In this document: positions 1 through 5,555 of the stretch, one piece after another
How positions within the stretch are numbered: position 1 is the stretch's first letter
How the letters are laid out: every line of letters begins with the position of its first letter
From: Gammaproteobacteria bacterium
GTDB taxonomy: Bacteria > Pseudomonadota > Gammaproteobacteria > Steroidobacterales > SZUA-146
DNA: 5,555 bases
Assembly: GCA_013002925.1 (NCBI GenBank)
Contig: JABDLQ010000332.1
Coordinates: 1 to 5,555, forward strand
Reading direction: 5' to 3'
Translations under genes and position numbers: made by a program
Notes under the pieces: model-generated
The model's database searches: none
Told to the model about the DNA's origin: nothing
The model's input: the letters and a program-made list of their open reading frames with translations, nothing else

Positions 1-25
1 GGGCATCATTACCATCAGTATTGTT

Positions 26-496
26 TTACGGACCCTGCAGCAACGCCGCTTGAAAGAGCCTGTTCAGAAAACCTGAGTCCACACGAGCTGGACAGGCCAA
101 GTGGCCGAACCCCGTTTGATAGTGGTAGCGGGTAAAGAGCAGAGAACAAAATTGGTGTCGGTTTGTATTGCCAATATTTTGTACCCTAGACACGGGCTCC
201 CTGTTGAGGACTCTGATTGTGTCAATAACCTGGACGTATTTGTCACCTCTCCAGCACATCGGGCTGGGTGATGGCACCCCTATATTGCGCTTGGAAATCG
301 TATCGCCAGTAAGCGGCGTGTTAAACATCGCAGACAATGTTGCGCTGGATGGTGCCAGGCGGGAGAACGAAGGGGAACGCGACGCAGAAAACAATTGTGC
401 CGGAGTGATTCGGTTTTCCAGCATCTCGTGGAGCTGCATCACATCATCATGTAAACGGTTTTGGTACGCATCGAAGACAGCCGGGTCACCGGACAC
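26..496 (-). CDS. Unrecognised reading frame, possibly a decayed gene
   Basis: I do not recognise this 156-residue frame. It begins at a GTG; the frame is open further upstream to a stop at 545-547, with no ATG in that extension. The first ~45 residues (acidic, helical-looking, containing QLHEMLENRITPAQLF) have codon use resembling the operon upstream. From about residue 70 the frame accumulates codons rare in the neighbouring genes (ATA, AGA, AGG), which suggests decay or a frame that is not translated. It lies about 100 bp downstream of the CRTAC1-type gene on the same strand, so it could once have been a third operon gene. No clear ribosome binding site, signal peptide or domain motif is visible. 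A plus-strand frame covers part of the same DNA and is no more convincing. It may be a pseudogene fragment or chance. Confidence 0.22.
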   Translation of the reverse strand: MSGDPAVFDAYQNRLHDDVMQLHEMLENRITPAQLFSASRSPSFSRLAPSSATLSAMFNTPLTGDTISKRNIGVPSPSPMCWRGDKYVQVIDTIRVLNREPVSRVQNIGNTNRHQFCSLLFTRYHYQTGFGHLACPARVDSGFLNRLFQAALLQGP

Positions 497-599
497 ACGC
501 TGCTGGCTTTCCCGTAAAACGTGGCCAAAGAAATCTGGCCAGAATTAGGAAAACTTTCGATATGCCCGGACACCCCCTGAAGACATTGTATGGAATAAT

Positions 600-2366
600 T
601 TATTGATTTCGTTGCTGACCGTGCCCCTGCTGCACGGTTAGGGTTCCCGAGCCTCCGGGTACCGCAAATACTTCTTCCTCCCCACCCAGCCACTGCACGA
701 TAATGCGCTTTGGCGTGCCCTGTTTTCCCAAACCGAAATGTGCGGCTGGGGAAGATGCACTCAGATAGCTGCCGTCTGTGCTGACACGTCGCCAAAGGCG
801 CGACCCATCCGCAAACTCGACCGCCACGCGTGCACCGATGCCACCAGGCGCGCCGCTGCGGTTGACCAGCCTGACCAGCAATGCCAGTTGCTCCTGTCCA
901 ATGCGATTCTGCAGTACGCGCAACGGGCCATTGCAGTTACCCACCACGATGTCGATGTCACCGTCATTGTCGATGTCGCCAAACGCGGCAGCGCGACTGA
1001 CTTCCTGTAAGGCCATGGCCTCACCGGCGCGAGTGGTCACATCCAAAAAGCGCTCTTCGCGAAGAAATAACTGATTACGCTGGGCATAGGGAAACGCACT
1101 GGCGCCGACCTGCTGACGCTCAATGATCACCCCGCCATTAGCGGAAAACAGGTCAAGATCACCATCGTTATCCACGTCGAACCAGGCAGTACCAAAACCG
1201 GTGGCAGCCAGGCTGGAGGAGCCCAGGCCATAGCGGTCGGTCTGGTCAATAAACTGGCCCTGTCCGTTGTTGACATACAACGTGTTGGTTTGTTTGTTCA
1301 GATGCGTCATGAACAGATCGTCGTCGCCGTCGCCGTCAAAATCACCCGCAGTGACACCCATGCTGGCTTCGACGCGCCCATCTTTATTGAACGCGACGCC
1401 GCTCAGGAGGCCGGTTTCGGTGAAGGTCCCGTCCTGTTCATTGATCCATAAATAATTGGCAGCCATATCGTTGGCGATATACAGATCGAGCCAGCCATCG
1501 CCGTTAAAATCACTGGCGGTGACCCCCAGGCCGGGACCCGCCACGCTGCTGATGCCGGCACTGCTGCTGACATCCGTGAATTGGCCTGAGCCATCATTTT
1601 GAAACAGCTTGTCAGAGACCGGCTGGTAATTTTCAGGCGTACAGTAATCGGGTTCACCCGTAGCTTTGAGACAACGCTGGTGAGTTTTTTTGCTGAAGTC
1701 CACATAGTTGGCGACATACAGGTCCAGATCACCGTCGCGATCATAATCAAAAAAAGCCGCGCTGGTTGACCAGCGAGGGTCGTTCGCACCGGCCGCATCG
1801 CCGATATCGCTGAACGTACCGTCACCATTGTTTTTGAACATTTGATTGGTGCCATATTGAGTGACATACAGATCGGTATCGCCATCGTTATCGATATCAC
1901 CCGTGGCAACGCCCATGCCGTAGGCGTTCTGTGTGACACCCATAGAGGCGGTAACATCGGTAAATTTTAATGCGCCTGTGGTATCGGGGTCGTTCCTGAA
2001 CAGGCGGTGACCCGGTGCCTGTCTAAGGGGAAAGACAGATGCCCCTGCGGTTAGTCCGGCATCGAGCATGATGCCCTGGGTGACATACACATCCAGATCT
2101 CCGTCGTCGTCATAGTCAAAGAGCGCGACACCGGGGCCCATGATTTCGGGCAGATAGAACTCACCCGAGGCGCCGATAAAATGCTCGAATACCAGGCCGC
2201 TGTCGTGGGCAATATCGACAAATACCGGGCCAGACATTGCAGGCACCGTGGTGGTTGCTGTGCCGGTTTTTGGAGGTGCCGGCGTTTCAGGCACCGGCTC
2301 ACATGCAAAGAGCAACAATGGCAGGCCACCCAGCGACCAACGTCGGCCACGCAACCTACTGCGCAT
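600..2366 (-). CDS. CRTAC1-family lipoprotein: FG-GAP/VCBS beta-propeller with C-terminal ASPIC/UnbV domain
   Basis: A 588-residue exported protein. The N-terminus is basic (MRSRLRGRR), followed by a short hydrophobic stretch and a lipobox LFAC, so Cys22 would be the lipidated residue. A Pro/Thr-rich linker runs to about residue 45. Seven calcium-loop motifs of the DxDxDGxxD kind start at residues 84, 157, 207, 286, 342, 397 and 464, which fits a seven-bladed FG-GAP/integrin-like propeller. Residues ~505-565 form an ASPIC/UnbV domain (GGIGARVAVEF, then SYLSASSPAAHFGLG, then a VQW strand). Between motifs 3 and 4 is the Cys-x9-Cys insert (C232, C242, the latter in YCTP) typical of the family. 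I chose the ATG at 2366 because AGGA lies 5 nt upstream and the signal peptide follows directly; the open frame back to 2450 only adds residues encoded within the upstream gene. It overlaps the TPR gene by 11 bp. The family's molecular function is not established; a surface or periplasmic binding or scaffold role is inferred. Confidence 0.93.
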   Translation of the reverse strand: MRSRLRGRRWSLGGLPLLLFACEPVPETPAPPKTGTATTTVPAMSGPVFVDIAHDSGLVFEHFIGASGEFYLPEIMGPGVALFDYDDDGDLDVYVTQGIMLDAGLTAGASVFPLRQAPGHRLFRNDPDTTGALKFTDVTASMGVTQNAYGMGVATGDIDNDGDTDLYVTQYGTNQMFKNNGDGTFSDIGDAAGANDPRWSTSAAFFDYDRDGDLDLYVANYVDFSKKTHQRCLKATGEPDYCTPENYQPVSDKLFQNDGSGQFTDVSSSAGISSVAGPGLGVTASDFNGDGWLDLYIANDMAANYLWINEQDGTFTETGLLSGVAFNKDGRVEASMGVTAGDFDGDGDDDLFMTHLNKQTNTLYVNNGQGQFIDQTDRYGLGSSSLAATGFGTAWFDVDNDGDLDLFSANGGVIIERQQVGASAFPYAQRNQLFLREERFLDVTTRAGEAMALQEVSRAAAFGDIDNDGDIDIVVGNCNGPLRVLQNRIGQEQLALLVRLVNRSGAPGGIGARVAVEFADGSRLWRRVSTDGSYLSASSPAAHFGLGKQGTPKRIIVQWLGGEEEVFAVPGGSGTLTVQQGHGQQRNQ

Positions 2367-3843
2367 TTTGTTCCTGCATCGCTTCGAACCTGGCCAGTTG
2401 CCGGTTGATGGTGGTCTGGAGTCCACCGGCAACTCTCTGTGACTTGCCAACCTTACTGGCGGTTTTTAACGTGTCGATCGCCTTGTCCAGCTGGCCCTGG
2501 GCGGCCTGGATCCCTGCGATCGTATGCAAAATGAGCACTGTTGTACGGTCTTCCGGCTCCAGCGCCCGCTGCAGATGGTTGAGGGCGGTATCATAGTCTC
2601 CATTGTTGAGAGCCAGCTGTTTGCCGTACAGAAAATTAGCCTGGCGGTGACCAGAGTCTTCCGCCAAAACCACCTGCAGCGCCTCGATCGCACCCGCATC
2701 ATCGCCCAGCGCCAGTTTTGCAGCGGCAATCTGGGCACGCGCATCCTGAAAATCACTATCGGCGTGGAGTGCTTTTTCAAACAACGCCAGGGCTTTTTCG
2801 TGTTGTTCGAGCCTGAGGAACAGGTTGCCAAAATGAAAATATGATTTTGGATTGGACGGATCCAGCGCCACCGCGGCGTCATAGTACTGGCGTGCATTGG
2901 TAAGATCACTGCGCAGACCGTACAGCATCACCAGATTGACGAGGGTGCCGATGCGTTTCGGGTTGGCTTCTGCGGCACGCACAAAATGCTCAATGGCTGC
3001 GTCGTACTTGCCGGCGCGCAGCAGGTCCTGCGCCTTGAAAATATGTGGGCGGTCTGATGCATTCAACTCGTTTAACGCGTGGCGCACCGGGTCACGCACG
3101 ACCAATTTTAGAGCCGCGTAGCGTTTGAACAAGCGCTTATGTTCACCAGCCTTTGCCGCATCGCCGCTGTGCTGATACGCCGATGCCAGCAGATAATGTC
3201 CCTGTGCAAAATCACCGTTCAGGCGCAGTGCTTCTGCCAGATGGTCAGCAGCCTCCTGCGGTCGGCCATTTTGCAATAGCCAGCGGCCATAGAAAAAATG
3301 CACGTCGGCACGGTCATTATTGGCAGGCAGCAAGGACTCATAAAGAGTACCGCTTTGCGACATCTCACCGGCACTCATCAGGGCTCCGGCGTATTTGAGT
3401 ACCGCCGGCACGTAATCGGGATCCAGAGAAACCGCATGGGCAAATGCGGCGGTGGCCGCCGTGGTGTTGCCCAGTTCTTCAAGGCACAGGCCATGCAGAT
3501 AGGCCCAGCGAAAGTCAGCGCTGTCAAGCTGACGCGCCCGTGCATAGTAACCATCGGCCAGTGATTGCAATTCGTTGGCATGTAGCAGCCGTGCCAACTC
3601 ACCATTTGTTTTTGCATCAAAGGGTTTTTTTCGTTGCCGTTTTTTAGCCTTGCCAATGACATCAGCGATGATGGGGAGCATGCCAGCGACATCAACCTCG
3701 GGTGCTGCAGAAAGGTCAGTCGGAGGTTTCGAGCACGAACTGACGATCACCACGATTAGCACGACAGCGACCAAACGAGTCAGCGAACCTGATTGATCCA
3801 GAAAACAACGTGACTTTCTCGTGGTTGCCCGTGCGCGGCGCAT
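2356..3843 (-). CDS. Tetratricopeptide-repeat (TPR) lipoprotein
   Basis: A 495-residue protein that is probably exported and lipid-anchored. After a basic N-terminus (MRRARATTRK), residues 21-36 are hydrophobic and end in a VSSC lipobox, so Cys37 is the likely lipidated residue. Ser follows, with no Asp inner-membrane retention signal, which favours the outer membrane. A Lys/Arg-rich patch (65-73) follows. From ~85 the protein is helical TPR: clear units at ~110-142 (ending AVSLDPDY), 180-212, 265-297, 299-330 (ending AVALDPSN), 333-364 (ALALFEKAL), ~400-430 and ~435-467, with the usual G/Y/A/P positions. TPRs bind proteins, so it is a plausible partner of the CRTAC1-type product encoded immediately downstream, and such pairs recur in marine bacteria. 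I preferred the ATG at 3843 over starts up to 3969 because GGGGAG ends 7 nt upstream and the longer frame would bury the signal peptide. First gene of the operon. Confidence 0.9.
   Translation of the reverse strand: MRRARATTRKSRCFLDQSGSLTRLVAVVLIVVIVSSCSKPPTDLSAAPEVDVAGMLPIIADVIGKAKKRQRKKPFDAKTNGELARLLHANELQSLADGYYARARQLDSADFRWAYLHGLCLEELGNTTAATAAFAHAVSLDPDYVPAVLKYAGALMSAGEMSQSGTLYESLLPANNDRADVHFFYGRWLLQNGRPQEAADHLAEALRLNGDFAQGHYLLASAYQHSGDAAKAGEHKRLFKRYAALKLVVRDPVRHALNELNASDRPHIFKAQDLLRAGKYDAAIEHFVRAAEANPKRIGTLVNLVMLYGLRSDLTNARQYYDAAVALDPSNPKSYFHFGNLFLRLEQHEKALALFEKALHADSDFQDARAQIAAAKLALGDDAGAIEALQVVLAEDSGHRQANFLYGKQLALNNGDYDTALNHLQRALEPEDRTTVLILHTIAGIQAAQGQLDKAIDTLKTASKVGKSQRVAGGLQTTINRQLARFEAMQEQNAQ
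2367..2375 (-). promoter_or_regulatory. Ribosome binding site deciding the CRTAC1-type start
   Basis: On the minus strand AGGA (2372-2375) is followed by the spacer ACAAA and then ATG at 2366-2364. The site lies inside the last codons of the TPR gene, consistent with translational coupling, and supports the short form over the start at 2450. Confidence 0.7.
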
Positions 3844-3856
3844 CAGACTTCTCCCC
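3844..3856 (-). promoter_or_regulatory. Ribosome binding site deciding the TPR lipoprotein start
   Basis: On the minus strand GGGGAG (3851-3856) precedes the ATG at 3843 by 7 nt. This is the best purine-rich site near any in-frame start, and it places the lipoprotein signal at the N-terminus. Confidence 0.65.
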
Positions 3857-3886
3857 GTCGCTGACAGTTTAGGCTGGTTGTAAGGA

Positions 3887-3902
3887 GCCGATCGTAATCG
3901 GC
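3887..3902. repeat. Inverted repeat (6-bp arms, 4-nt spacer) in the TPR operon leader
   Basis: GCCGAT (3887-3892) and ATCGGC (3897-3902) are perfect inverted copies separated by CGTA. The element lies between the putative sigma-54 site at 3921-3936 and the TPR start at 3843. It could therefore be an operator or a small hairpin in the 5' leader. No regulator can be named from the sequence. Confidence 0.45.
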
Positions 3903-3920
3903 CGTGGGGTTGGCCATGAT

Positions 3921-3935
3921 GCATCTGTCGCACCA
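3921..3935 (-). promoter_or_regulatory. Candidate sigma-54 promoter of the TPR/CRTAC1 operon
   Basis: Read on the minus strand the element is TGGTGCGACAGATGCA: GG and GC separated by exactly 10 nt. By eye it matches 9 of 12 defined positions of the sigma-54 consensus TGGCACG-N4-TTGCW. Transcription would start near 3910, giving a leader of roughly 67 nt. The -12 part is TGC preceded by A rather than TTGC, so this is the weaker of the two candidates in the region. Confidence 0.35.
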
Positions 3936-4080
3936 TAGAGGCACCGATTACAACGTTCAAGTACGTCAATCACCAAATTCAGCTATCGGCGTCGATGCAC
4001 TGGCAGGATTTTATCGACAAATGGAGTCGAGGGGATTCCGGAAGTGGCCAGAAAAAAAAAGTGGCTGGTTTACGGTCATG

Positions 4081-4116
4081 CTTCAGCGCAGCATTGAAGT
4101 GTTCCTAGTGTCAGGA
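4081..4116. repeat. Two adjacent dyads upstream of the PEP-CTERM promoter
   Basis: CTTCA (4081-4085) pairs with TGAAG (4095-4099) across a 9-nt spacer, and TCCT (4103-4106) pairs with AGGA (4113-4116) across 6 nt. They lie about 75-110 bp upstream of the putative sigma-54 promoter at 4188-4202, in the distance range usual for enhancer-binding activators. The arms are short, so chance is a real possibility. Confidence 0.25.
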
Positions 4117-4187
4117 CTTTTTACAAAGGTTGTGGCGGTTATTCGCTCATCAACTATAAGTTAAGGAAAATAAACATAATTAAACTT

Positions 4188-4202
4188 TGGTATGAATATT
4201 GC
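4188..4202 (+). promoter_or_regulatory. Probable sigma-54 (RpoN) promoter of the PEP-CTERM gene
   Basis: The sequence TGGTATGAATATTGC has GG (4189-4190) and GC (4201-4202) exactly 10 nt apart, the -24/-12 spacing of sigma-54 promoters. It keeps the TGG, the A and G of the -24 block and a full TTGC -12 block, matching 9 of 12 defined consensus positions by eye. Transcription would start around 4214, about 37 nt before the ATG, leaving room for the ribosome binding site at 4238-4243. A sigma-70 -10-like GATAAT (4219-4224) is nearby but has no good -35 partner. Sigma-54 control fits what is known of PEP-CTERM genes and the PrsK/PrsR regulators. Confidence 0.55.
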
Positions 4203-4237
4203 GGATGTCAACAAAAGTGATAATATTTTGTACAAAC

Positions 4238-4243
4238 GGGGGA
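4238..4243 (+). promoter_or_regulatory. Ribosome binding site of the PEP-CTERM gene
   Basis: GGGGGA lies 7 nt before the ATG at 4251. It fits this ATG rather than the adjacent in-frame TTG at 4248. Confidence 0.6.
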
Positions 4244-4250
4244 AACTTTG

Positions 4251-4919
4251 ATGAAAATCAGAACTGTTTTACTCGCCGCATTAGCTGCTTTCAGCTTCTC
4301 GGCAAATGCTGTAACCATCCTGTCCAATGACTTCAATGGCAGTCTCAACGGCTTTTCAGTAGTCGATAACATCGCGGGCGCCAGTTGGGGCCTGAGCGGT
4401 GGTGCTAACAACGAGACGGATAACTGGACAAGCGGCACAGGCGATGCTGCATCGGCCAGTAGTGATGCAAATGGAGTTGCAGCGTATGACACCGAGCTCA
4501 TCAGTACGGTGTTCAGTCTCGATGGTCTGTCATCTGCCAGTATGTCTTATCTTGTCAATTATCAGGCGATTGGCCTCACCCCGACCGATGGTGCTTTAGA
4601 AGTCGATATCAGTACTGACGGCGGCATGACCTGGGACCTTCTGTTCGGGTATGACAATGACACTCCGGTCGGTGGTCTTCGTAACACCGATACTCCTACC
4701 ACAACCAATATCGATTTGGCGGCTTATCTGGGTGAAAGCAGCGTGATTACTCGCTGGCATTACTTTAACAACGATCCAGGTGCCTTTGACTGGTATGCAC
4801 AGATCGACGATGTGCTGATCGAAGGCATGCCGGCATCAACTGTTGCTGAGCCAAGCTCTTTGGCACTGATCGGTCTGGGTCTGATTGGCGTAGCTGCGCT
4901 GCGTCGTCGCAGAGGCTGA
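4251..4919 (+). CDS. Secreted PEP-CTERM sorting-domain protein
   Basis: A 222-residue protein built for export and exosortase processing. The signal peptide is residues 1-20, with likely cleavage after SANA. The mature part is rich in Gly, Asn, Asp, Ser and Thr, poor in Lys and Cys-free. It reads as a beta-sandwich: it opens with ILSNDFNGSLNGF and closes with a WYAQIDDVLIEG strand (181-192), a pattern seen in MAM/concanavalin-like 'anchor' domains. The C-terminus is a textbook PEP-CTERM tag: AEP at 199-201, a Gly/Leu/Ile-rich transmembrane helix (~203-217) and a terminal RRRR cluster. The first motif residue is Ala rather than the most common Pro. Such proteins are recognised by exosortase, typically in exopolysaccharide-producing bacteria, and released to or held at the surface; no exosortase gene is in this window. 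It is a single-gene unit, with its own putative sigma-54 promoter and a terminator. Its exact function cannot be told from the sequence. Confidence 0.92.
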   Translation: MKIRTVLLAALAAFSFSANAVTILSNDFNGSLNGFSVVDNIAGASWGLSGGANNETDNWTSGTGDAASASSDANGVAAYDTELISTVFSLDGLSSASMSYLVNYQAIGLTPTDGALEVDISTDGGMTWDLLFGYDNDTPVGGLRNTDTPTTTNIDLAAYLGESSVITRWHYFNNDPGAFDWYAQIDDVLIEGMPASTVAEPSSLALIGLGLIGVAALRRRRG

Positions 4920-4951
4920 ATGATAGTCAAAATATAATAATAAAAAGTGTG

Positions 4952-4982
4952 AAAATCCCCGCTACTGGCGGGGATTTTTTTT
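4952..4982 (+). terminator. Intrinsic (rho-independent) terminator after the PEP-CTERM gene
   Basis: A perfect 11-bp stem pairs 4952-4962 with 4968-4978 around the loop TACTG, with the core CCCCGC/GCGGGG. The T run extends to 4982 (eight T). It begins 32 bp after the stop codon. Because the left side begins with AAAA, the hairpin could also terminate weakly in the opposite direction, but no minus-strand gene reads into it within this window. Confidence 0.92.
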
Positions 4983-5281
4983 GCCCGTATTTTTTGCTGT
5001 GATCGTCAGTCAATTGAATGGCAGGACGGTAAACGCTGGATCGTCGAGTCTCAAAGTGAAGAGGTTACAGACCCCGCGAAAATACCGGTAAGGTAGCGAT
5101 ACATCGGAACCAGAAAGGAAGAAAGTACGCACCGACCCACTGGAAAAAACTGCAGCATAAACACAACCAACACACAGCGAAAATCTGAGTAATACCAGAG
5201 CCAGCAGGCTGAGTCATTTTACAGGGCAAATACAGGCCACCTTCAGGTATAAATCAACGGCGACAATTTAGAGGATCTGGG

Positions 5282-5301
5282 AGTCTATCGTCTGATAGAC
5301 T
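5282..5301. repeat. Perfect 8-bp inverted repeat upstream of the right-hand gene
   Basis: AGTCTATC (5282-5289) and GATAGACT (5294-5301) are exact inverted copies around the loop GTCT. They lie about 100 bp before the ATG at 5398. No T run follows, so this is not a normal terminator. It could be an operator or a 5'-leader hairpin. A partial copy of one arm, TAGACT, recurs at about 5316-5321. Confidence 0.55.
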
Positions 5302-5332
5302 TCGCTCCGTGTTAGTAGACTGTGTGCGCAAT

Positions 5333-5348
5333 CTACCAGGTCAGGTAG
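5333..5348. repeat. Second small dyad upstream of the right-hand gene
   Basis: CTACC (5333-5337) and GGTAG (5344-5348) are inverted copies separated by AGGTCA. The element lies 50 bp before the start codon and 31 bp after the larger dyad, in the likely promoter or leader. Confidence 0.35.
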
Positions 5349-5397
5349 TTTGGTTTGTATTGTGAACTTCACAGAAGGATTTGGGACAAAGACTACT

Positions 5398-5555
5398 ATG
5401 GCTTCATTAATTGCAGAACTGAGACGGCGCAATGTGCTTAAAGTGGCGGTTGCCTACATCGCTTTTGGCTGGCTGCTGCTCAGTATTGGAGACATCTTTT
5501 TCCCGATGCTGAATGCACCGGACTGGGTGCTGAAGAATTTATTGCTGATCCTGGC
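5398..5555 (+). CDS. N-terminus of an inner-membrane protein, probably a TPR/TolB-like-domain protein (partial)
   Basis: The frame opens at ATG 5398 and runs off the window end after 52 codons. It starts MASLIAELRRRNVLKVAVAY, then a hydrophobic helix (~16-35, containing AFGWLLLSIGDIFF), then PMLNAPDWVLKN and the start of a second hydrophobic stretch. This N-terminal pattern (an ELKRRNV-like cytoplasmic tip, a membrane helix ending around a D-x-x-FP, a short loop with PxWV, another helix) is common in marine gammaproteobacterial proteins whose missing part usually contains a TolB-like/FlgO-like domain and TPR repeats. That continuation is inferred from the family. The ribosome binding site is weak: GGGA at 5383-5386 is 11 nt before the ATG, and GAAGGA at 5374-5379 is too far. 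The gene is separated from the PEP-CTERM unit by the terminator. Confidence 0.8.
   Translation, partial: MASLIAELRRRNVLKVAVAYIAFGWLLLSIGDIFFPMLNAPDWVLKNLLLIL

Larger units (their letters stand above)
3844..4250. other. Divergent intergenic control region
   Basis: About 400 bp between the minus-strand TPR/CRTAC1 operon and the plus-strand PEP-CTERM gene. I see no convincing gene in it. It contains a sigma-54-like element facing each way, several short dyads (3887-3902, 3985-3996, 4081-4099, 4103-4116) and a run of nine A at 4052-4060. The right end, from about 4140, is clearly AT-rich, as expected next to a promoter. Confidence 0.75.
4983..5397. other. Non-coding stretch before the right-hand gene
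   Basis: About 415 bp with no convincing gene on either strand. The left two thirds (to ~5270) show no repeat, RNA gene or protein remnant that I can identify. The last 120 bp hold two dyads and presumably the promoter of the gene at 5398. A TATAAAT at 5248-5254 is the best -10-like word, but no -35 element sits at the right distance. Confidence 0.6.

Noticed and set aside
168..548. Plus-strand 126-residue frame
   Set aside because: No ribosome binding site or recognisable domain; it mirrors the minus-strand frame in the same DNA and its C-terminal part is basic and rich in Trp, Ser and Cys, as expected of an antisense shadow.
439..795. Minus-strand 118-residue frame overlapping the 3' end of the CRTAC1-type gene
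   Set aside because: Most of it is an out-of-frame reading of the well-supported ASPIC/UnbV coding sequence.
1301..2130. Repeated short DNA words such as CCGTCGTCG and ATCGTTATC in the propeller gene
   Set aside because: They are the codons of the repeated DxDxDGD calcium-loop motifs, not a DNA-level repeat array or CRISPR.
2367..2450. N-terminal extension of the CRTAC1-type protein to 2450
   Set aside because: It would place 28 residues before a good lipoprotein signal peptide; the ATG at 2366 has a better ribosome binding site.
3844..3969. N-terminal extension of the TPR lipoprotein to 3969
   Set aside because: It would bury the signal peptide 42 residues further in and run through the putative promoter and dyad; the ATG at 3843 has GGGGAG at proper spacing.
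3944..3969. Minus-strand TTGACG as a -35 box for the TPR operon
   Set aside because: No -10-like hexamer lies 16-18 nt downstream of it.
4040..4077. GGCCAG, nine A, then GTGGCTGG as a possible terminator
   Set aside because: The arms pair poorly and the homopolymer lies inside the would-be loop instead of after a stem.
3904..4164. Plus-strand 86-residue frame in the divergent region
   Set aside because: GTG start without a properly spaced ribosome binding site, no domain or signal, contains a run of nine A, and lies over the likely regulatory elements. Not excluded, but unsupported.

Overview
The window looks like chromosomal DNA from an environmental, probably marine or aquatic, gammaproteobacterium. 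Moderate GC content, lipoprotein-anchored FG-GAP/ASPIC and TPR genes, a PEP-CTERM (exosortase-sorted) protein, and the start of a membrane protein with an AELRRRNV-type N-terminus all fit that group. The assignment is inferred from gene families. There is no rRNA or other taxonomic marker here.

Layout. Positions 1-599 hold no gene I can recognise, only a weak minus-strand reading frame that may be a decayed gene. Positions 600-3843 are a two-gene minus-strand operon. The upstream gene (2356-3843) encodes a TPR lipoprotein. The downstream gene (600-2366) encodes a CRTAC1-type lipoprotein: a seven-motif FG-GAP/VCBS beta-propeller ending in an ASPIC/UnbV domain. The two genes overlap by 11 bp. 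Positions 3844-4250 are a divergent control region. Positions 4251-4919 (plus strand) encode a small secreted PEP-CTERM protein, followed by a strong intrinsic terminator. Positions 4985-5397 are non-coding, with two small dyads near the right end. A plus-strand gene starts at 5398 and runs off the window; it encodes an inner-membrane protein of the type that usually carries C-terminal TPRs.

Working together. All three complete proteins carry export signals: two lipoboxes and one cleavable signal peptide with an exosortase tag. The intact part of the window is therefore devoted to the cell envelope or surface. The most interesting regulatory observation is that both sides of the divergent region contain a sequence with the GG-N10-GC spacing of a sigma-54 (RpoN) promoter. 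The better one lies just upstream of the PEP-CTERM gene. Sigma-54 control with the PrsK/PrsR two-component pair is a known theme for PEP-CTERM systems, so the surface protein and the TPR/CRTAC1 pair may be co-regulated. That last step is inference. No mobile element, CRISPR array, tRNA or rRNA was seen.
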